From Gemmataceae bacterium (lineage in GTDB: Bacteria; Planctomycetota; Planctomycetia; Gemmatales; Gemmataceae): 64,000 bases of DNA. Positions within the stretch are counted from its first letter, which is position 1. Each line of letters opens with the position of its first letter. Positions 8,779 to 17,746 of this stretch are shown here, one piece after another. The notes beneath the pieces were generated by a model that was not told where the DNA came from, searched no databases, and was given only the letters and a program-made list of their open reading frames with translations. The stretch covers positions 3,759,051-3,823,050 of the forward strand of contig LR594584.1 of assembly GCA_901538445.1 (NCBI GenBank), given 5' to 3'. A program made the position numbers and the translations under genes.

Positions 8779-9918
8779 ATGCAAAGTGGTCTCATTGAAG
8801 TTCCGCTCGGCGGCGGGCAGGTTCGGTTCCCCGTTCCGGTCCGGCCGCCCACCTACCCACCGACCTTCCGTGACCTGGCCACCGCCGTCGAACGCACGCG
8901 CGCGAAGGACGCCTGGAACGCGGCCCTCCGCCTGAAGGCTCTCGTCGAGCTTTGGGTACGGTTCCTGACCTGCGGGACGTTGCGGTGGCGGTTGGCCGAG
9001 GAGACTGAGGCCGTGGTCACCGGCGAGTTCCCCGAGTTGGACACGCTCGGCACCGTCCTGAATGCCCTCGCCACGCAAGCCGACGCGCCCGCGGGACGCG
9101 GCGACGAACTGGCCGGGGTCGAGCGCCTGTGCGGGATCGTCCGCGGCCCGACGCAGCGGCACCTGCACGACAGACTTCAGAACGTCGGCCCGGCTGCTCT
9201 CTACCTACTCCGTGCGTTTCAGAAGTTGATGCTGACCGAGGCGGGGTGTCTGCACCGTCTGGATGTCAACTCGGATCACTTCCGGCGGCCATGGGAAGTC
9301 CTCCGCTCGGAAGTCGAACTGCTGACCCGGATCGACGGCGACTGGTCCGGGGACGAGGTCGTGCTCGGCTTCGGCGGAGCCCTGCGATCACCGGACCTGC
9401 TCCGAGTCAGCGGCACGTGGAGGACGGCGCTTACGGAGTTGACTGAACTTCTCCAGCGGTATCCGGCCACCGCCTTGGCCAGGGGGGATACACCTTCTCC
9501 CGCATCCGCGAACGCTCGACGGAGAAAAGCGGGGATGAGCCGCGATGAGGCGAATCGGTGTACCGCCGAGTACCTCCGACAGGACCCGACGGCAAAGAGC
9601 GGAGAGATCGCCAAGGCGATCGGGTGTTCGGGAGGTCTTGTCCGCGGCACGCTCGCCTGGCGGAGCCGAAAGCCGACAGCACCGAAATCGTCTGCACCAC
9701 CGAGGCGTCGAGGTGTTGGGAAGGCAGTCGGTCTTGACATCGGGCTCGAAATCGAGGCCGAGCGCCGGTTCAAGGACCAGAAGGATTTCATCGAGGCCGG
9801 GGGCGGCGACGAGGGGCTTGAGTGCGAGCCGCCCTTGTCGCGTGAGGATGAACTCGAACGGTTGGAACGCGAGCAGAAGCGGGACATGCGCCAGCGACGG
9901 GTGCCACGTCGGCCCTGA
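8779..9918 (+). CDS. Hypothetical protein with possible C-terminal HTH
   Basis: A soluble protein of 379 residues, not recognised. Around residues 250-290 the stretch GMSRDEANRCTAEYLRQDPT then GEIAKAIGCSGGLVRGTLAW looks like a winged or simple helix-turn-helix. The C-terminus is highly charged (ELERLEREQKRDMRQRR). I prefer the ATG at 8779, with GGAG 6 bases upstream; an in-frame GTG at 8665 would add 38 residues including a C-P-T-C pair, and cannot be excluded. It follows the polymerase in the same direction. Confidence 0.55.
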   Translation: MQSGLIEVPLGGGQVRFPVPVRPPTYPPTFRDLATAVERTRAKDAWNAALRLKALVELWVRFLTCGTLRWRLAEETEAVVTGEFPELDTLGTVLNALATQADAPAGRGDELAGVERLCGIVRGPTQRHLHDRLQNVGPAALYLLRAFQKLMLTEAGCLHRLDVNSDHFRRPWEVLRSEVELLTRIDGDWSGDEVVLGFGGALRSPDLLRVSGTWRTALTELTELLQRYPATALARGDTPSPASANARRRKAGMSRDEANRCTAEYLRQDPTAKSGEIAKAIGCSGGLVRGTLAWRSRKPTAPKSSAPPRRRGVGKAVGLDIGLEIEAERRFKDQKDFIEAGGGDEGLECEPPLSREDELERLEREQKRDMRQRRVPRRP

Positions 9919-10278
9919 CGGAAATACCCGGCGAAGGGAAGGGGCACATCGGTTCTGTGGCACCTGCTCGGTCGGGGCACGAGTCGTCTTGACCGCCCGC
10001 TTCCGGTCGCCCCTCGGGCCGGCTATTCCTAGTGAGCGTCCGCTCGCCCATCCACAGCACGTTGACTGTCTTCCCGTTGCTCGTGGCCCTGCGTCTTTCT
10101 CGGGGAGTTGTAGGCGCGATTCCCGCAGCAGGGGTGCGGGGTAACGCCGTCCGGCGTCATGACAGTCGAAGCCGAGTTAACCCTTGACAGATTCGGCCTT
10201 TACACCGCAGCGATCGTGACACGGGGCTTTCTCCAGAATGGCTCGTTGATGGCCATCATCGGAGGCGAGGGGCAACTC
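9919..10278. other. Gene-free stretch
   Basis: No convincing coding sequence. An in-frame extension of the next gene upstream to 10159 exists, but it lacks a good ribosome site. A TTGACA hexamer at 10184-10189 could be a -35 box, although I see no matching -10 at the right spacing. Confidence 0.4.
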
Positions 10279-10500
10279 ATGGCGTTCTCGTTCGCGGTGA
10301 GCGATGTCGCCCGCCGGTTGGGAGTACCGCCCCGCGTCATCTCCGACCTCTTCTACCAGCGGGCGTTGGACGACGGCGTCTGCCCGGTGGTGTGCGGCCG
10401 GCGGGTGATCCCGGAAGCGTACGTCCCGGAGATCGAGAAGGTGTTGCGCGAACGAAATCTCTTGCCCACGGTCCGGGCGGCCGGCTCGAACTCCCAATAG
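10279..10500 (+). CDS. Small MerR/excisionase-like DNA-binding protein
   Basis: A 73-residue protein. FAVSDVARRLGVPPRVISDL followed by CGRRVIPEAYVPEIEKVL matches a short winged-helix of the MerR/excisionase kind: a helix-turn-helix, a GRRxIP wing and a terminal helix. The ATG at 10279 has an upstream purine-rich GGAGGCGAGGGG. An excisionase or local repressor role in the integrative element is likely but inferred. Confidence 0.6.
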   Translation: MAFSFAVSDVARRLGVPPRVISDLFYQRALDDGVCPVVCGRRVIPEAYVPEIEKVLRERNLLPTVRAAGSNSQ

Positions 10501-10516
10501 CACTAGCGAGGTAGCT

Positions 10517-11341
10517 GTGGCTGAACATCGAATTAAACCGCCGCTCAAATGGCCCGGCGGCAAGCACTACATGGCCCGGCGGATCGTGGATCTGATGCCC
10601 GAACACGGCCACTACGTCGAACTCTACGCCGGCGGGCTCGCGGTCCTGTGGGCGAAAGATCCCGAAGGGGTCAGCGAGGTGGTCAACGACCTGAACGGCG
10701 AGTTGACCAACTTTTACTACGTCCTCCAACGGGAGAAACTGTTCGAGCGGTTCGCCAAGCGTGTCGAGGTAATCCCCTTCGGTCGGCCACAGTGGGACGA
10801 AGCGGTTCGCCGACTGCGCGAGGATACGCAGACGAGTCGGGTGGCACGGGCCGCGTGGTTCTTCGTTCAGAACCGGATGTCTATGGCCGGTCGCATGGCC
10901 GAGTTCACCGGCGTGACGAAGAGCCGGACGCGGGCCGGGATGAACGCCGAGGTGAGCGCCTGGATGGGGGCGGTCGAGTGCCTCCCGGCGGTCCACGCCC
11001 GTCTCCGTCGAGTCCTGATCGAGTGCCGGCCGGCGGTCCAACTGATGCGCAACCACGACGTCGAGGGGGCGGTGATGTACGCCGACCCGCCGTACCCCGC
11101 CGAGACGCGGACGGCGCCGGACGTGTACGGCGAGTTCGAGATGAGCGACGACGACCACCGTGAGTTCCTGGCGACCGCGAAGGGGCTGAAGCACGCGAAG
11201 CTCCTGGTCAGCGGTTACCCGTGCCCGCTCTACGACAAGGCCCTCCGGGACTGGAACCGGCACGAGTTCGATCTCGCGAACCACGCCGCGGGCGGGAAGG
11301 AAAAGCGGCGGATGACGGAAGTCGTGTGGTGCAACTTCTGA
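10517..11341 (+). CDS. D12-class DNA adenine-N6 methyltransferase (Dam-like)
   Basis: A protein of 274 residues. It carries the D12-class hallmarks: PPLKWPGGK near the N-terminus (AdoMet-binding motif), the VELYAGG segment, and catalytic DPPY at about residue 190 in YADPPYPAE. It methylates adenine in double-stranded DNA; the target site cannot be read from sequence (GATC is common for the family). It starts with GTG 6 bases after GAGG. No restriction enzyme gene is adjacent, so it is probably an orphan that protects or marks the element's DNA. Confidence 0.88.
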   Translation: MAEHRIKPPLKWPGGKHYMARRIVDLMPEHGHYVELYAGGLAVLWAKDPEGVSEVVNDLNGELTNFYYVLQREKLFERFAKRVEVIPFGRPQWDEAVRRLREDTQTSRVARAAWFFVQNRMSMAGRMAEFTGVTKSRTRAGMNAEVSAWMGAVECLPAVHARLRRVLIECRPAVQLMRNHDVEGAVMYADPPYPAETRTAPDVYGEFEMSDDDHREFLATAKGLKHAKLLVSGYPCPLYDKALRDWNRHEFDLANHAAGGKEKRRMTEVVWCNF

Positions 11342-11407
11342 ACCACGTTCGCCCGGCCGGGTTGGCGGAAGGGTTCTTAACTGACGATCACGGACGAGGT
11401 GTTGGTC

Positions 11408-12265
11408 ATGGACGGCCGCCCCATCGACTGGTTGCCGGACAGTTTTTCCCGCTCGCCGGCTTGGCGGATGCTGCGCGCCGCCCACCGACTCAAGGAGAAG
11501 GTGCCGGCCGACCCTCACATCGACGACAAGTGGGTGGACGTGGCCCAGCGGCTGCTTCGCACGACCGGCCCGTCCTTCGCCAGTGATGCGGTACGGGCCG
11601 CGAACGACCTCTGGGTCGCCGACCAGCCCGCCCGCTGGCACCTGGAGGCCCAACTCTTGACGACGCGACCGTTCGCCGAGGTCGCCGCCGCATGTGTCCT
11701 CGCTCCGCCAGTGGTTGAGGCGTACCACCAGTTGTTCTTCGACGTTCGCCCCCGGCTTCACGCCAGCGACTGGGTGTTGCACCTGGCCGTCCGCAGCAAC
11801 CCGATCAACGACTTCGCCGGCCCGCAACCGGCCGGAGTCTGGAAGTACATGGGCTTCATGGGCGGTCCGCTGGCGCTGGACATCGTCGTCGCGGTGACCT
11901 CCGACCGGCCGCTGCCGTCATGGCTGCGCGAGACCTTCGTCACGAACCCGGCCTTCGAGGAGCAGAGGCTCCGACTCAAAACGAAGCTGTCCGTCGCCGC
12001 GCTGACAGCAAAGTCAGCAAGCCAACTCGGTTCGGTCCTGGATCTGAGCGAGCAACTTCACGACCTCGAAGTTGCTGCCGGGCTTAAAGTCGTGGAGGAG
12101 GAGCCGTTTTTTCCGGCCGTCGGCGAGTTCCTCGCGGCGCTCGGCCGGCTCGCGAACATATCACCGAAGGCTCCCGCGAAGGCGGCTCCCAGCCAACGCA
12201 CTTCGATGAAGCGGTCCCGGAACTCGCCACAACCCACAGAGAGCGGAGGAACCCGACGTGAGTAA
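11408..12265 (+). CDS. Hypothetical protein with HTH-like and FFDVRPRL motif
   Basis: A protein of 285 residues. A central block reads as a helix-turn-helix (RPFAEVAAACVLAPPVVEAY) followed directly by LFFDVRPRL, a combination I associate with planctomycete mobile-element proteins of unknown role. The start ATG at 11408 is 8 bases after GAGG. The C-terminal 30 residues are Ser/Pro/Arg-rich and disordered. The next gene overlaps by 8 bases. A packaging (small-terminase-like) or regulatory role is possible; I cannot decide. Confidence 0.55.
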   Translation: MDGRPIDWLPDSFSRSPAWRMLRAAHRLKEKVPADPHIDDKWVDVAQRLLRTTGPSFASDAVRAANDLWVADQPARWHLEAQLLTTRPFAEVAAACVLAPPVVEAYHQLFFDVRPRLHASDWVLHLAVRSNPINDFAGPQPAGVWKYMGFMGGPLALDIVVAVTSDRPLPSWLRETFVTNPAFEEQRLRLKTKLSVAALTAKSASQLGSVLDLSEQLHDLEVAAGLKVVEEEPFFPAVGEFLAALGRLANISPKAPAKAAPSQRTSMKRSRNSPQPTESGGTRRE

Positions 12266-12809
12266 GCACAAGTCGAATGCGCCTCATCGGAAGCGGCAGT
12301 CGAATCCGCAGGCCGTGCCACCAGGCCCGGCCGGCAGCCGGTCCCCACAACACAGTGGTCCCGCCGCACCGGTGACGCAAGAGCCACCGGCTGGACTGAA
12401 CGAAGCCCACCAAGCCGCCGTTCAGCGTTCCGCGCACGGGGGTGAAGTGTTGCGCGAGGGTCTGTTCGCCACGTTCATGGCGACGGCCTTGAACCTGGAC
12501 AAGTTCTTCGACGCCAGGGCGTACCGGATCTACTTGGCGAATGTGCTGCGTGACCTCGGCGACCCGAAAGACCCGATCGAACGGATGTTGATCGAGCAGC
12601 TCTGCCTCGCACACTTTCGGGTCGCACAGTTGCATGGCGCGGCCGGGCAGGCGAACGGGTTGGAGGGTACGAAACTCCTCAACACCGTGACCGCCCGAAT
12701 GCTCGGCGAGATGCGGCGCACGGCGTTGAGCCTCAAGGCGTACCGCACGACGGCGGTGCCCACGAACCGCCAGAAGGCCGAACTCAAGCTCTTCAAGGCG
12801 GCCCAGTGA
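12258..12809 (+). CDS. Hypothetical mobile-element protein
   Basis: A 183-residue protein with a GTG start inside the previous gene. It has a disordered Pro/Gln-rich N-terminus (about 55 residues) and a helical C-terminal domain. The helical part holds MLIEQLCLAHFRVAQLH and MLGEMRRTALSLKAYR, a pattern seen in conserved unknown proteins near phage-like loci. The function is unknown. Confidence 0.55.
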   Translation: MSKHKSNAPHRKRQSNPQAVPPGPAGSRSPQHSGPAAPVTQEPPAGLNEAHQAAVQRSAHGGEVLREGLFATFMATALNLDKFFDARAYRIYLANVLRDLGDPKDPIERMLIEQLCLAHFRVAQLHGAAGQANGLEGTKLLNTVTARMLGEMRRTALSLKAYRTTAVPTNRQKAELKLFKAAQ

Positions 12810-12868
12810 GCGGTGTTGTCGGCCCCCGAAGTCCCTCGCACGCGTATAGAAGCGAAAAAAGGATTCGT

Positions 12869-13192
12869 ATGCAAAATGCGAACGCCGAACTGGGCAGTAA
12901 GCCGCCCGCGGTCCCGAACCCCAAACGCGTCGCGGCCGGGCGGCTCAACTGGGCCAAGCGAAAGGGTCTGACCAATGAGGGCCGCGAGCGCCTCCGACGT
13001 GCCGCACACGACCGCAAGCCGTGGCTCCTCTCGACGGGCCCTCGCACCCTCGCCGGCAAGGCGATGGCCGCGGCGAACGGGAAGAAGCGGCAACTCGGCC
13101 TGCTGAGTGTCAGAGAGATGAAGGCGGATCTGCGGAAACTTCGGGGTATGCTAAAGGACATGGCCGATGCTCGGTCTTCTACTGGCATGTGA
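12869..13192 (+). CDS. Small basic hypothetical protein (GLTxEGRERLRxAA type)
   Basis: A 107-residue, strongly basic protein. The central part (KRKGLTNEGRERLRRAAH, then STGPRTLAGKAMAAANGK) matches a short conserved repeat-like domain common on planctomycete genomic islands, possibly DNA-binding. I place the start at 12869 (AAGGA 7 bases upstream). A GTG at 12806 overlapping the previous stop is an alternative. It is the last gene of the putative integrative element. Confidence 0.6.
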   Translation: MQNANAELGSKPPAVPNPKRVAAGRLNWAKRKGLTNEGRERLRRAAHDRKPWLLSTGPRTLAGKAMAAANGKKRQLGLLSVREMKADLRKLRGMLKDMADARSSTGM

Positions 13193-13746
13193 CGCAGCCG
13201 CGACGCCTCCGCGGTTTGCCATGCATAGATGGCCTATTACGCCTCCTTCATGTCGCCCCACGCGACCTTGAATTGGTCAGTCGATGACGTTGTTGACGGT
13301 CCGGCATCGCCACCATTTCTGGGCCATACACCATCGTTGATGGCCCATCGAATAGCCCCGCTGCAGTGTACCCCAGTCTGACCTTGGTGTTGCTGGTCAG
13401 GTCGACGTTGGTGACTGACTCGATTGAACCGTGCTCAACGGGCGCCCCGGAGATTACCTCGCTTCGCCGAGGCGAACAGTTCCTTCCCCCCACGAGTCTC
13501 ACCACTCGCAGCAGCAAGACTGTCGGAGCGAGCACGCGGGTGCCGCGTAGGCGTCCTTCGGCAGTACTGATGCCTGCTGGCGCGATGGGAGCGACTGCGG
13601 ACCGCATCGAAGAAACGCAACCCGTCAATCCGTCAATCCGTCCTCCGGGTCATTCGCGTCGAGCCGATATCACCCGTGCGCCCGAATGGCGATCGCCGAA
13701 CCGGACCAACATCTCGACCCATTTTCCGCTGGTATTATTGCGCCGA
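13193..13746. other. Gene-free stretch, probable element boundary
   Basis: No convincing gene on either strand; the frames open here lack ribosome sites and family motifs. A hairpin GGGCCAT/ATGGCCC spans 13321-13346. I looked for a copy of the tRNA-Pro 3' end that would mark the right attachment site and did not find one. Confidence 0.5.
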
Positions 13747-15342
13747 TCACCCCGTGATGCCGAGGGATTTGATCCGCGACGCCAGCGTGGTGGGTTTCAT
13801 TCCGAGCAATTCCGCCGCCCCGCCCATTCCCGATACCTTGCCCTTGGTCTGCTTGAGTGCCGCCCGGATGTTGTCCGCCTCCAACTGCCGCAACTCGGCG
13901 TCGGTCAGGATCTTGCTCGCCGCGGGGACCGGCGTCGGTAAGACCCGGCCGGCCGGGGGCGATGCGGTCGGCAACTCGATGGTCAGGCGTCCGCCCTCGG
14001 CGGTGATGACTGCCCGTTCGATCACGTGCTGGAGTTCCCTCACGTTCCCCGGCCAGGGGTACTTCTGAAGGGTCTGGACGTTCGCCAGCGTCAGGCGGGG
14101 CTTCGGCCGCCCGAGTTTCCGGCACAGCAGTGCCAGGAAGTGCTCGGCCAGCATGGGAACGTCCTCGGACCGCTTCCGTAGCGGCGGCAGTTCAACCGGG
14201 AACACGCTCAATCGGTAGTACAGGTCCTGTCGGAATCGCCCCGCTTCGGCCTCCGCCTTCAGGTCACGGTTGGTCGCCGCGACGACCCGCACATCTACCC
14301 GGCGTGTCCGCTCCTCGCCAATGCGTTCAAGTTCCCCCTCTTGCAGCACGCGGAGCAGCTTCGCTTGCAGGTCGAGCGGGATCTCCCCGATCTCATCGAG
14401 GAACAGCGTCCCGCCGTCGGCCAACTCGAACCGCCCGACGCGGTCCCGCGTCGCCCCGGTGAACGACCCCTTCAGGTGGCCGAAGAACTCGCTCTCGTAC
14501 AGTTCGCGGGGGATCGCCGCGCAGTTCACCTTGATGAGCGGCTTGCCCGCCCGCCGACTGCGGCGGTGGAGTTCGCGGGCGACCAGTTCTTTCCCGGTCC
14601 CACTTTCACCCAGGATGAGGACGGCCGAGTCGGTCGGGGCCACCAGGTCGATCTGCCGGGACACCGCCTCCAGCGCCGGACTCTGGCCCACCAGTTCGCC
14701 AAACGCGCCGCTCCGGGTGACCTCCTCTCGCAGGTACTCGTTCTCCAACTCGAGCCGCTTCTTCAACGCCTCGATCTCCGCGAACGCTCGCGCCGTGGCG
14801 ATAGCGGCGGCGGCGTGGTCGGCGATGGTTCTCACCCACCCCATGCACTCCGCGTCGGACTTCCCCCGGGCGAACACGGCGAGGACGCCGAGCACCTGGC
14901 CGCGGTAGATCAGCGGCTGGCCGCCGAACCCGGCCACCCCTTCCGTACGCACCCAGTCGGGATCGGCGACCCAGTCGGGCGGGGCATCGCCGAGCGTGGG
15001 CACCTCGATCGCTTCGCCGTTCGCGGCGATCCTCCCTACCTTCCGCACGCCGAGCGGGAAGCGACGGAACGCCCCGTCCAGCCTGTCCCACGTTCGGTCA
15101 TCGACACGCGACCGGCCAGCGCTGGCGACGAGGTGTAGGCAGAGGGAACGGTCCGGGCACTCCGGGGCCATCACGCAGCCGGTGCAGTCGAGCGACTTTT
15201 GCACGAGCCAGATCCGGGCCAAGGCGACTCGTGGAGACTCGGCGAATCGGTCAACGACGAGGCGGAGGAGCGAGGGGAGGGACCGCTCCTGGGCCATGTC
15301 CAGGAGGAGCCGAAGCGGATCGACGAGGAGTGGGGTAGCCAT
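13747..15342 (-). CDS. Sigma-54-dependent activator, GAF-AAA+-Fis, with Cys cluster
   Basis: A 531-residue NtrC/FhlA/NorR-type enhancer-binding protein. The N-terminal GAF-like sensor (about 1-180) contains Cys53, Cys56, Cys62 and Cys68 in C-x2-C-x5-C-x5-C spacing, which could hold an iron or Fe-S centre. A short coiled coil links to the AAA+ domain with Walker A GESGTGKE (245-252), the sigma-54 contact loop GSFTGA (292-297, a variant of GAFTGA) and Walker B LFLDE (313-317). A Fis-type HTH ends the protein. It is divergent from the AhpD-like operon, whose upstream region holds a sigma-54-like promoter, so that operon is the probable target. The start at 15342 is preferred over 15366; neither has a strong SD. 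Confidence 0.9.
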   Translation of the reverse strand: MATPLLVDPLRLLLDMAQERSLPSLLRLVVDRFAESPRVALARIWLVQKSLDCTGCVMAPECPDRSLCLHLVASAGRSRVDDRTWDRLDGAFRRFPLGVRKVGRIAANGEAIEVPTLGDAPPDWVADPDWVRTEGVAGFGGQPLIYRGQVLGVLAVFARGKSDAECMGWVRTIADHAAAAIATARAFAEIEALKKRLELENEYLREEVTRSGAFGELVGQSPALEAVSRQIDLVAPTDSAVLILGESGTGKELVARELHRRSRRAGKPLIKVNCAAIPRELYESEFFGHLKGSFTGATRDRVGRFELADGGTLFLDEIGEIPLDLQAKLLRVLQEGELERIGEERTRRVDVRVVAATNRDLKAEAEAGRFRQDLYYRLSVFPVELPPLRKRSEDVPMLAEHFLALLCRKLGRPKPRLTLANVQTLQKYPWPGNVRELQHVIERAVITAEGGRLTIELPTASPPAGRVLPTPVPAASKILTDAELRQLEADNIRAALKQTKGKVSGMGGAAELLGMKPTTLASRIKSLGITG

Positions 15343-15423
15343 GGCGTGCTCACGATATTTCATCACTGGTATAGCGAATTATCGTAAATACGCGAAATGT
15401 CGTGACGGGATCATGATCAGAAC

Positions 15424-15434
15424 TTGCGTCGCAA
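15424..15434. promoter_or_regulatory. Palindrome, candidate activator (UAS) site
   Basis: TTGCG-T-CGCAA is a perfect 11-base palindrome 41 bases upstream of the -24 GG of the sigma-54-like promoter. It lies in the divergent region next to the activator gene, so it may be an enhancer half of that regulator. This is a positional inference only. Confidence 0.35.
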
Positions 15435-15472
15435 ACCTAGTAAACGAAATGTTTTAAAGAAAATTACCCAAT

Positions 15473-15490
15473 CTGGCACGGAACATGATT
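15473..15490 (+). promoter_or_regulatory. Sigma-54 (-24/-12) promoter candidate
   Basis: CTGGCACG (15473-15480) matches the -24 element of the sigma-54 consensus exactly. Ten bases after its GG is GA (15487-15488) rather than the usual GC of the -12 element. It stands 67 bases before the AhpD-like gene and faces it, with a sigma-54 activator encoded divergently. Confidence 0.6.
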
Positions 15491-15556
15491 TCTCTAATTA
15501 CCACTGTGTGCCGGGTAGTCCGGCACTGAACTCGAACCGCGAAACGGAGACAAATC

Positions 15557-16144
15557 ATGGCCCGCTTCACCCAAATCGACCCCGAAACCGCCACCGGCAA
15601 GGTCAAGGACCTGTTCGCCGCGCTGAAGAGGAAACTCGGCATGGTGCCGAACATCTCGCGAGCGCTCGCCAACTCGCCGGCCGCCCTTGAGGGCTACCTC
15701 ACCCTGAGCGGGACTCTGGGCGGCGGCAGTCTGTCCGCCCAGGATCGCGAACGGATCGCCTTGGCCGTCGGGCAGGCGAACGGGTGCGACTACTGCCTCG
15801 CGGCGCACACCGCGCTGGGCAAGATGGTCGGGCTGACCGCCGACCAGATTCGCGAGAGCCGCGTAGGTACCGCCGCCGACCCGAAGACCGACGCCTTGAC
15901 CCGGTTCACCCGCCGGGTACTGGCCACCCGCGGCCACGTGACCGACGCGGAGGTGGCCGCCGCCCGCGCCGCCGGGTACACGGACGGCGACCTCACCGAG
16001 GTGGTGGCGAACGTCGCGCTGAACGTGCTCACGAACTACTTCAACCACGTCGCCGACACCGACCTCGACTTCCCGAAGGCCGAGACGGTCGTCGATCACC
16101 ACGACGAGTGCGCCACCATCCCCGGCTGCGACCCGACGCGATAA
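15557..16144 (+). CDS. AhpD-like carboxymuconolactone decarboxylase family protein
   Basis: A 195-residue all-helical alkylhydroperoxidase/CMD-family protein. The peroxidatic motif C-x-x-C-x-x-x-H is present as CDYCLAAH (Cys77, Cys80, His84), which favours a thiol-dependent peroxidase over a lactone decarboxylase. It is the first gene of an operon behind the sigma-54-like promoter. SD GGAG precedes the ATG at 15557. The Cys cluster of the adjacent activator and this enzyme suggest a response to an oxidant or electrophile. Confidence 0.85.
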   Translation: MARFTQIDPETATGKVKDLFAALKRKLGMVPNISRALANSPAALEGYLTLSGTLGGGSLSAQDRERIALAVGQANGCDYCLAAHTALGKMVGLTADQIRESRVGTAADPKTDALTRFTRRVLATRGHVTDAEVAAARAAGYTDGDLTEVVANVALNVLTNYFNHVADTDLDFPKAETVVDHHDECATIPGCDPTR

Positions 16145-16156
16145 CCGCCCCGCAGA

Positions 16157-16179
16157 GCGGGGGAGCGCTCCTCCCCCGC
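16157..16179 (+). other. GC-rich hairpin inside the operon
   Basis: GCGGGGGAG (16157-16165) pairs perfectly with CTCCCCCGC (16171-16179) around a 5-base loop. It lies 13 bases after a stop codon without a T tract. It could reduce downstream expression or stabilise the upstream message. Confidence 0.45.
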
Positions 16180-16204
16180 CCGTCCCTTCACCGAGAAGAA
16201 TGCC

Positions 16205-16687
16205 GTGCCCGACATCATCATACCCACGACCGCCCTCGTCCCGCCGTTCACCCTCGAAACCGCCACCCGCAAGGTGCGGCTCGCCGAAGACGCCTGGAAT
16301 ACCCGCGACCCCGTCCGGGTGGCGCTCGCCTACTCCGAAGACTCGGTGTGGCGGAACCGGAGCGACTTCCTCGTCGGCCGCGACCAGATCCGCACCTTCC
16401 TCGCCGGCAAGTGGGACCGCGAACTCGACTACCGCCTCGTCAAGTCGCTGTGGAGCTTCACGGGCAACCGGATCGCCATCCGCTTCCGGTACGAGTGGCA
16501 CGACGCGGCGGGGAACTGGGTCCGCAGCTACGGCAACGAGTTGTGGGAGTTCGACGACCAGGGCCTCATGCGTCGCCGCGAGGCGAGCGTCAACGACGTG
16601 TCGATCCGCGCGGACGAGCGGACGTTCTTCTGGCACGCCCCCGGCCCGCGGCCGGCGGATCACCCCGGCATCCTTGACGTGAAGTAA
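16205..16687 (+). CDS. NTF2-like (DUF1348/SnoaL-type) protein
   Basis: A 160-residue single-domain protein of the nuclear-transport-factor-2 fold, DUF1348 subgroup. Recognisable segments are [17 protein letters not shown], the W-R-N-R segment, [23 protein letters not shown] and the terminal DERTFFWH. The fold binds small hydrophobic ligands and is often an accessory enzyme; the substrate is unknown. The start is a GTG at 16205 with GAGAAG upstream; an ATG at 16200 is in another frame. Co-transcription with AhpD-like and hydrolase genes is likely. Confidence 0.8.
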   Translation: MPDIIIPTTALVPPFTLETATRKVRLAEDAWNTRDPVRVALAYSEDSVWRNRSDFLVGRDQIRTFLAGKWDRELDYRLVKSLWSFTGNRIAIRFRYEWHDAAGNWVRSYGNELWEFDDQGLMRRREASVNDVSIRADERTFFWHAPGPRPADHPGILDVK

Positions 16688-16728
16688 ACCCCGGACTCAA
16701 TCCTAACCACCCATTCGGAGTACGACTC

Positions 16729-17664
16729 ATGCTTCGCACCGCACTGCTCCTGGCCGCCCTGGCCGTCACACTCCCCCCGGTCGCGGCGGCCGAGCCGCCG
16801 AGGGCTCACCACAAGACGGTGAAGGTCGGCGACCTGGACATCTTCTACCGCGAGGCCGGCCCGAAGGACGCGCCCGTCGTGCTGTTGCTGCACGGCTTCC
16901 CGACCAGTTCGCAGATGTTCCGCAACCTCATCCCCAAACTGGCGGACAAGTACCGCGTGATCGCCCCGGATTACCCCGGCTTCGGGCACAGCTCGATGCC
17001 GGCGCGCGACAAGTTCGCGTACACCTTCGACCACCTGGCCGAGGTCGTCGAGCAGTTCACTGAGAAGCTGGACCTGAAGAAGTACGTCCTGTACGTCCAG
17101 GACTACGGCGCGCCTGTCGGCTACCGGCTCGCAGTGAAGCACCCCGAGCGGGTGGCGGCCATCGTGGTTCAGAACGGCAGCGCCTACGACGAGGGCCTGG
17201 ACAACGACTTCTGGAAGCCAATCAAGGCGTACTGGAAGGAGCCGACGAGCAAGGAGATGCGAGAGGCTCTCCGGGGCTTCACGAAGCTTGAAGCGACCAG
17301 GTGGCAGTACACGCACGGAGTGAAGAACGCCGAGCTGCTGTCGCCTGACGCCTGGACGACGGACCAGTACCTGCTCGACCGCAAGGGCAACCCCGACATC
17401 CAACTCGACCTGTTCCTGAGCTACGGCAGCAACCCGCCGCTGTACCCGAAGTGGCAGGCGTACTTCCGCAAACACCAGCCGCCGGTGCTGATAGCCTGGG
17501 GCAAGCACGACCAGATATTCCCCGTAGCCGGGGCCGAGCCGTACAAAAGGGACCTGAAGACGCTCGAGTACCACCTGCTCGACGCCGGGCACTTCGCCCT
17601 GGAGACGAACGGCGACGAGATCGCCAAGCTGATGCGGGAGTTCCTCGGCAAGCACGTCAAGTGA
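16729..17664 (+). CDS. Exported alpha/beta hydrolase with Asp nucleophile
   Basis: A 311-residue protein with an N-terminal signal peptide ([14 protein letters not shown], cleavage near the A-A-A-E). The alpha/beta-hydrolase core has HGFPTS (oxyanion His-Gly at 55-56), the nucleophile elbow VQDYGAP with Asp125, and a catalytic His in AGHFALET near the C-terminus. An Asp nucleophile points to the haloalkane dehalogenase or epoxide hydrolase branch rather than an esterase. It probably works in the periplasm. It is the third gene of the sigma-54-linked operon and is followed by a strong hairpin. Confidence 0.82.
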   Translation: MLRTALLLAALAVTLPPVAAAEPPRAHHKTVKVGDLDIFYREAGPKDAPVVLLLHGFPTSSQMFRNLIPKLADKYRVIAPDYPGFGHSSMPARDKFAYTFDHLAEVVEQFTEKLDLKKYVLYVQDYGAPVGYRLAVKHPERVAAIVVQNGSAYDEGLDNDFWKPIKAYWKEPTSKEMREALRGFTKLEATRWQYTHGVKNAELLSPDAWTTDQYLLDRKGNPDIQLDLFLSYGSNPPLYPKWQAYFRKHQPPVLIAWGKHDQIFPVAGAEPYKRDLKTLEYHLLDAGHFALETNGDEIAKLMREFLGKHVK

Positions 17665-17674
17665 CACCAACGAA

Positions 17675-17700
17675 CCGCCGTCGGCATCGCCCGACGGCGG
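17675..17700 (+). terminator. Hairpin after the hydrolase gene
   Basis: CCGCCGTCGG (17675-17684) and CCGACGGCGG (17691-17700) form a perfect 10-bp stem with a 6-base loop, 10 bases after the stop. There is no U tract, so it may be a terminator of the GC-hairpin type or an RNA-stabilising stem. Confidence 0.5.
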
Positions 17701-17746
17701 GCCGTCGTCCCACAACGCCCGCTCCGCCACCGACCGAGGCCACCCC

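Noticed and set aside
13248-13628. Minus-strand open frame of 126 codons in the element boundary region
   Set aside because: There is no ribosome site or recognisable motif, and the plus strand is equally open; composition-driven openness is more likely.
154-13746. Search for the distal attachment site (repeat of the tRNA-Pro 3' end)
   Set aside because: I did not find a second copy of the T-arm/acceptor sequence in the window, so no att repeat is annotated; it may be short or lie elsewhere.
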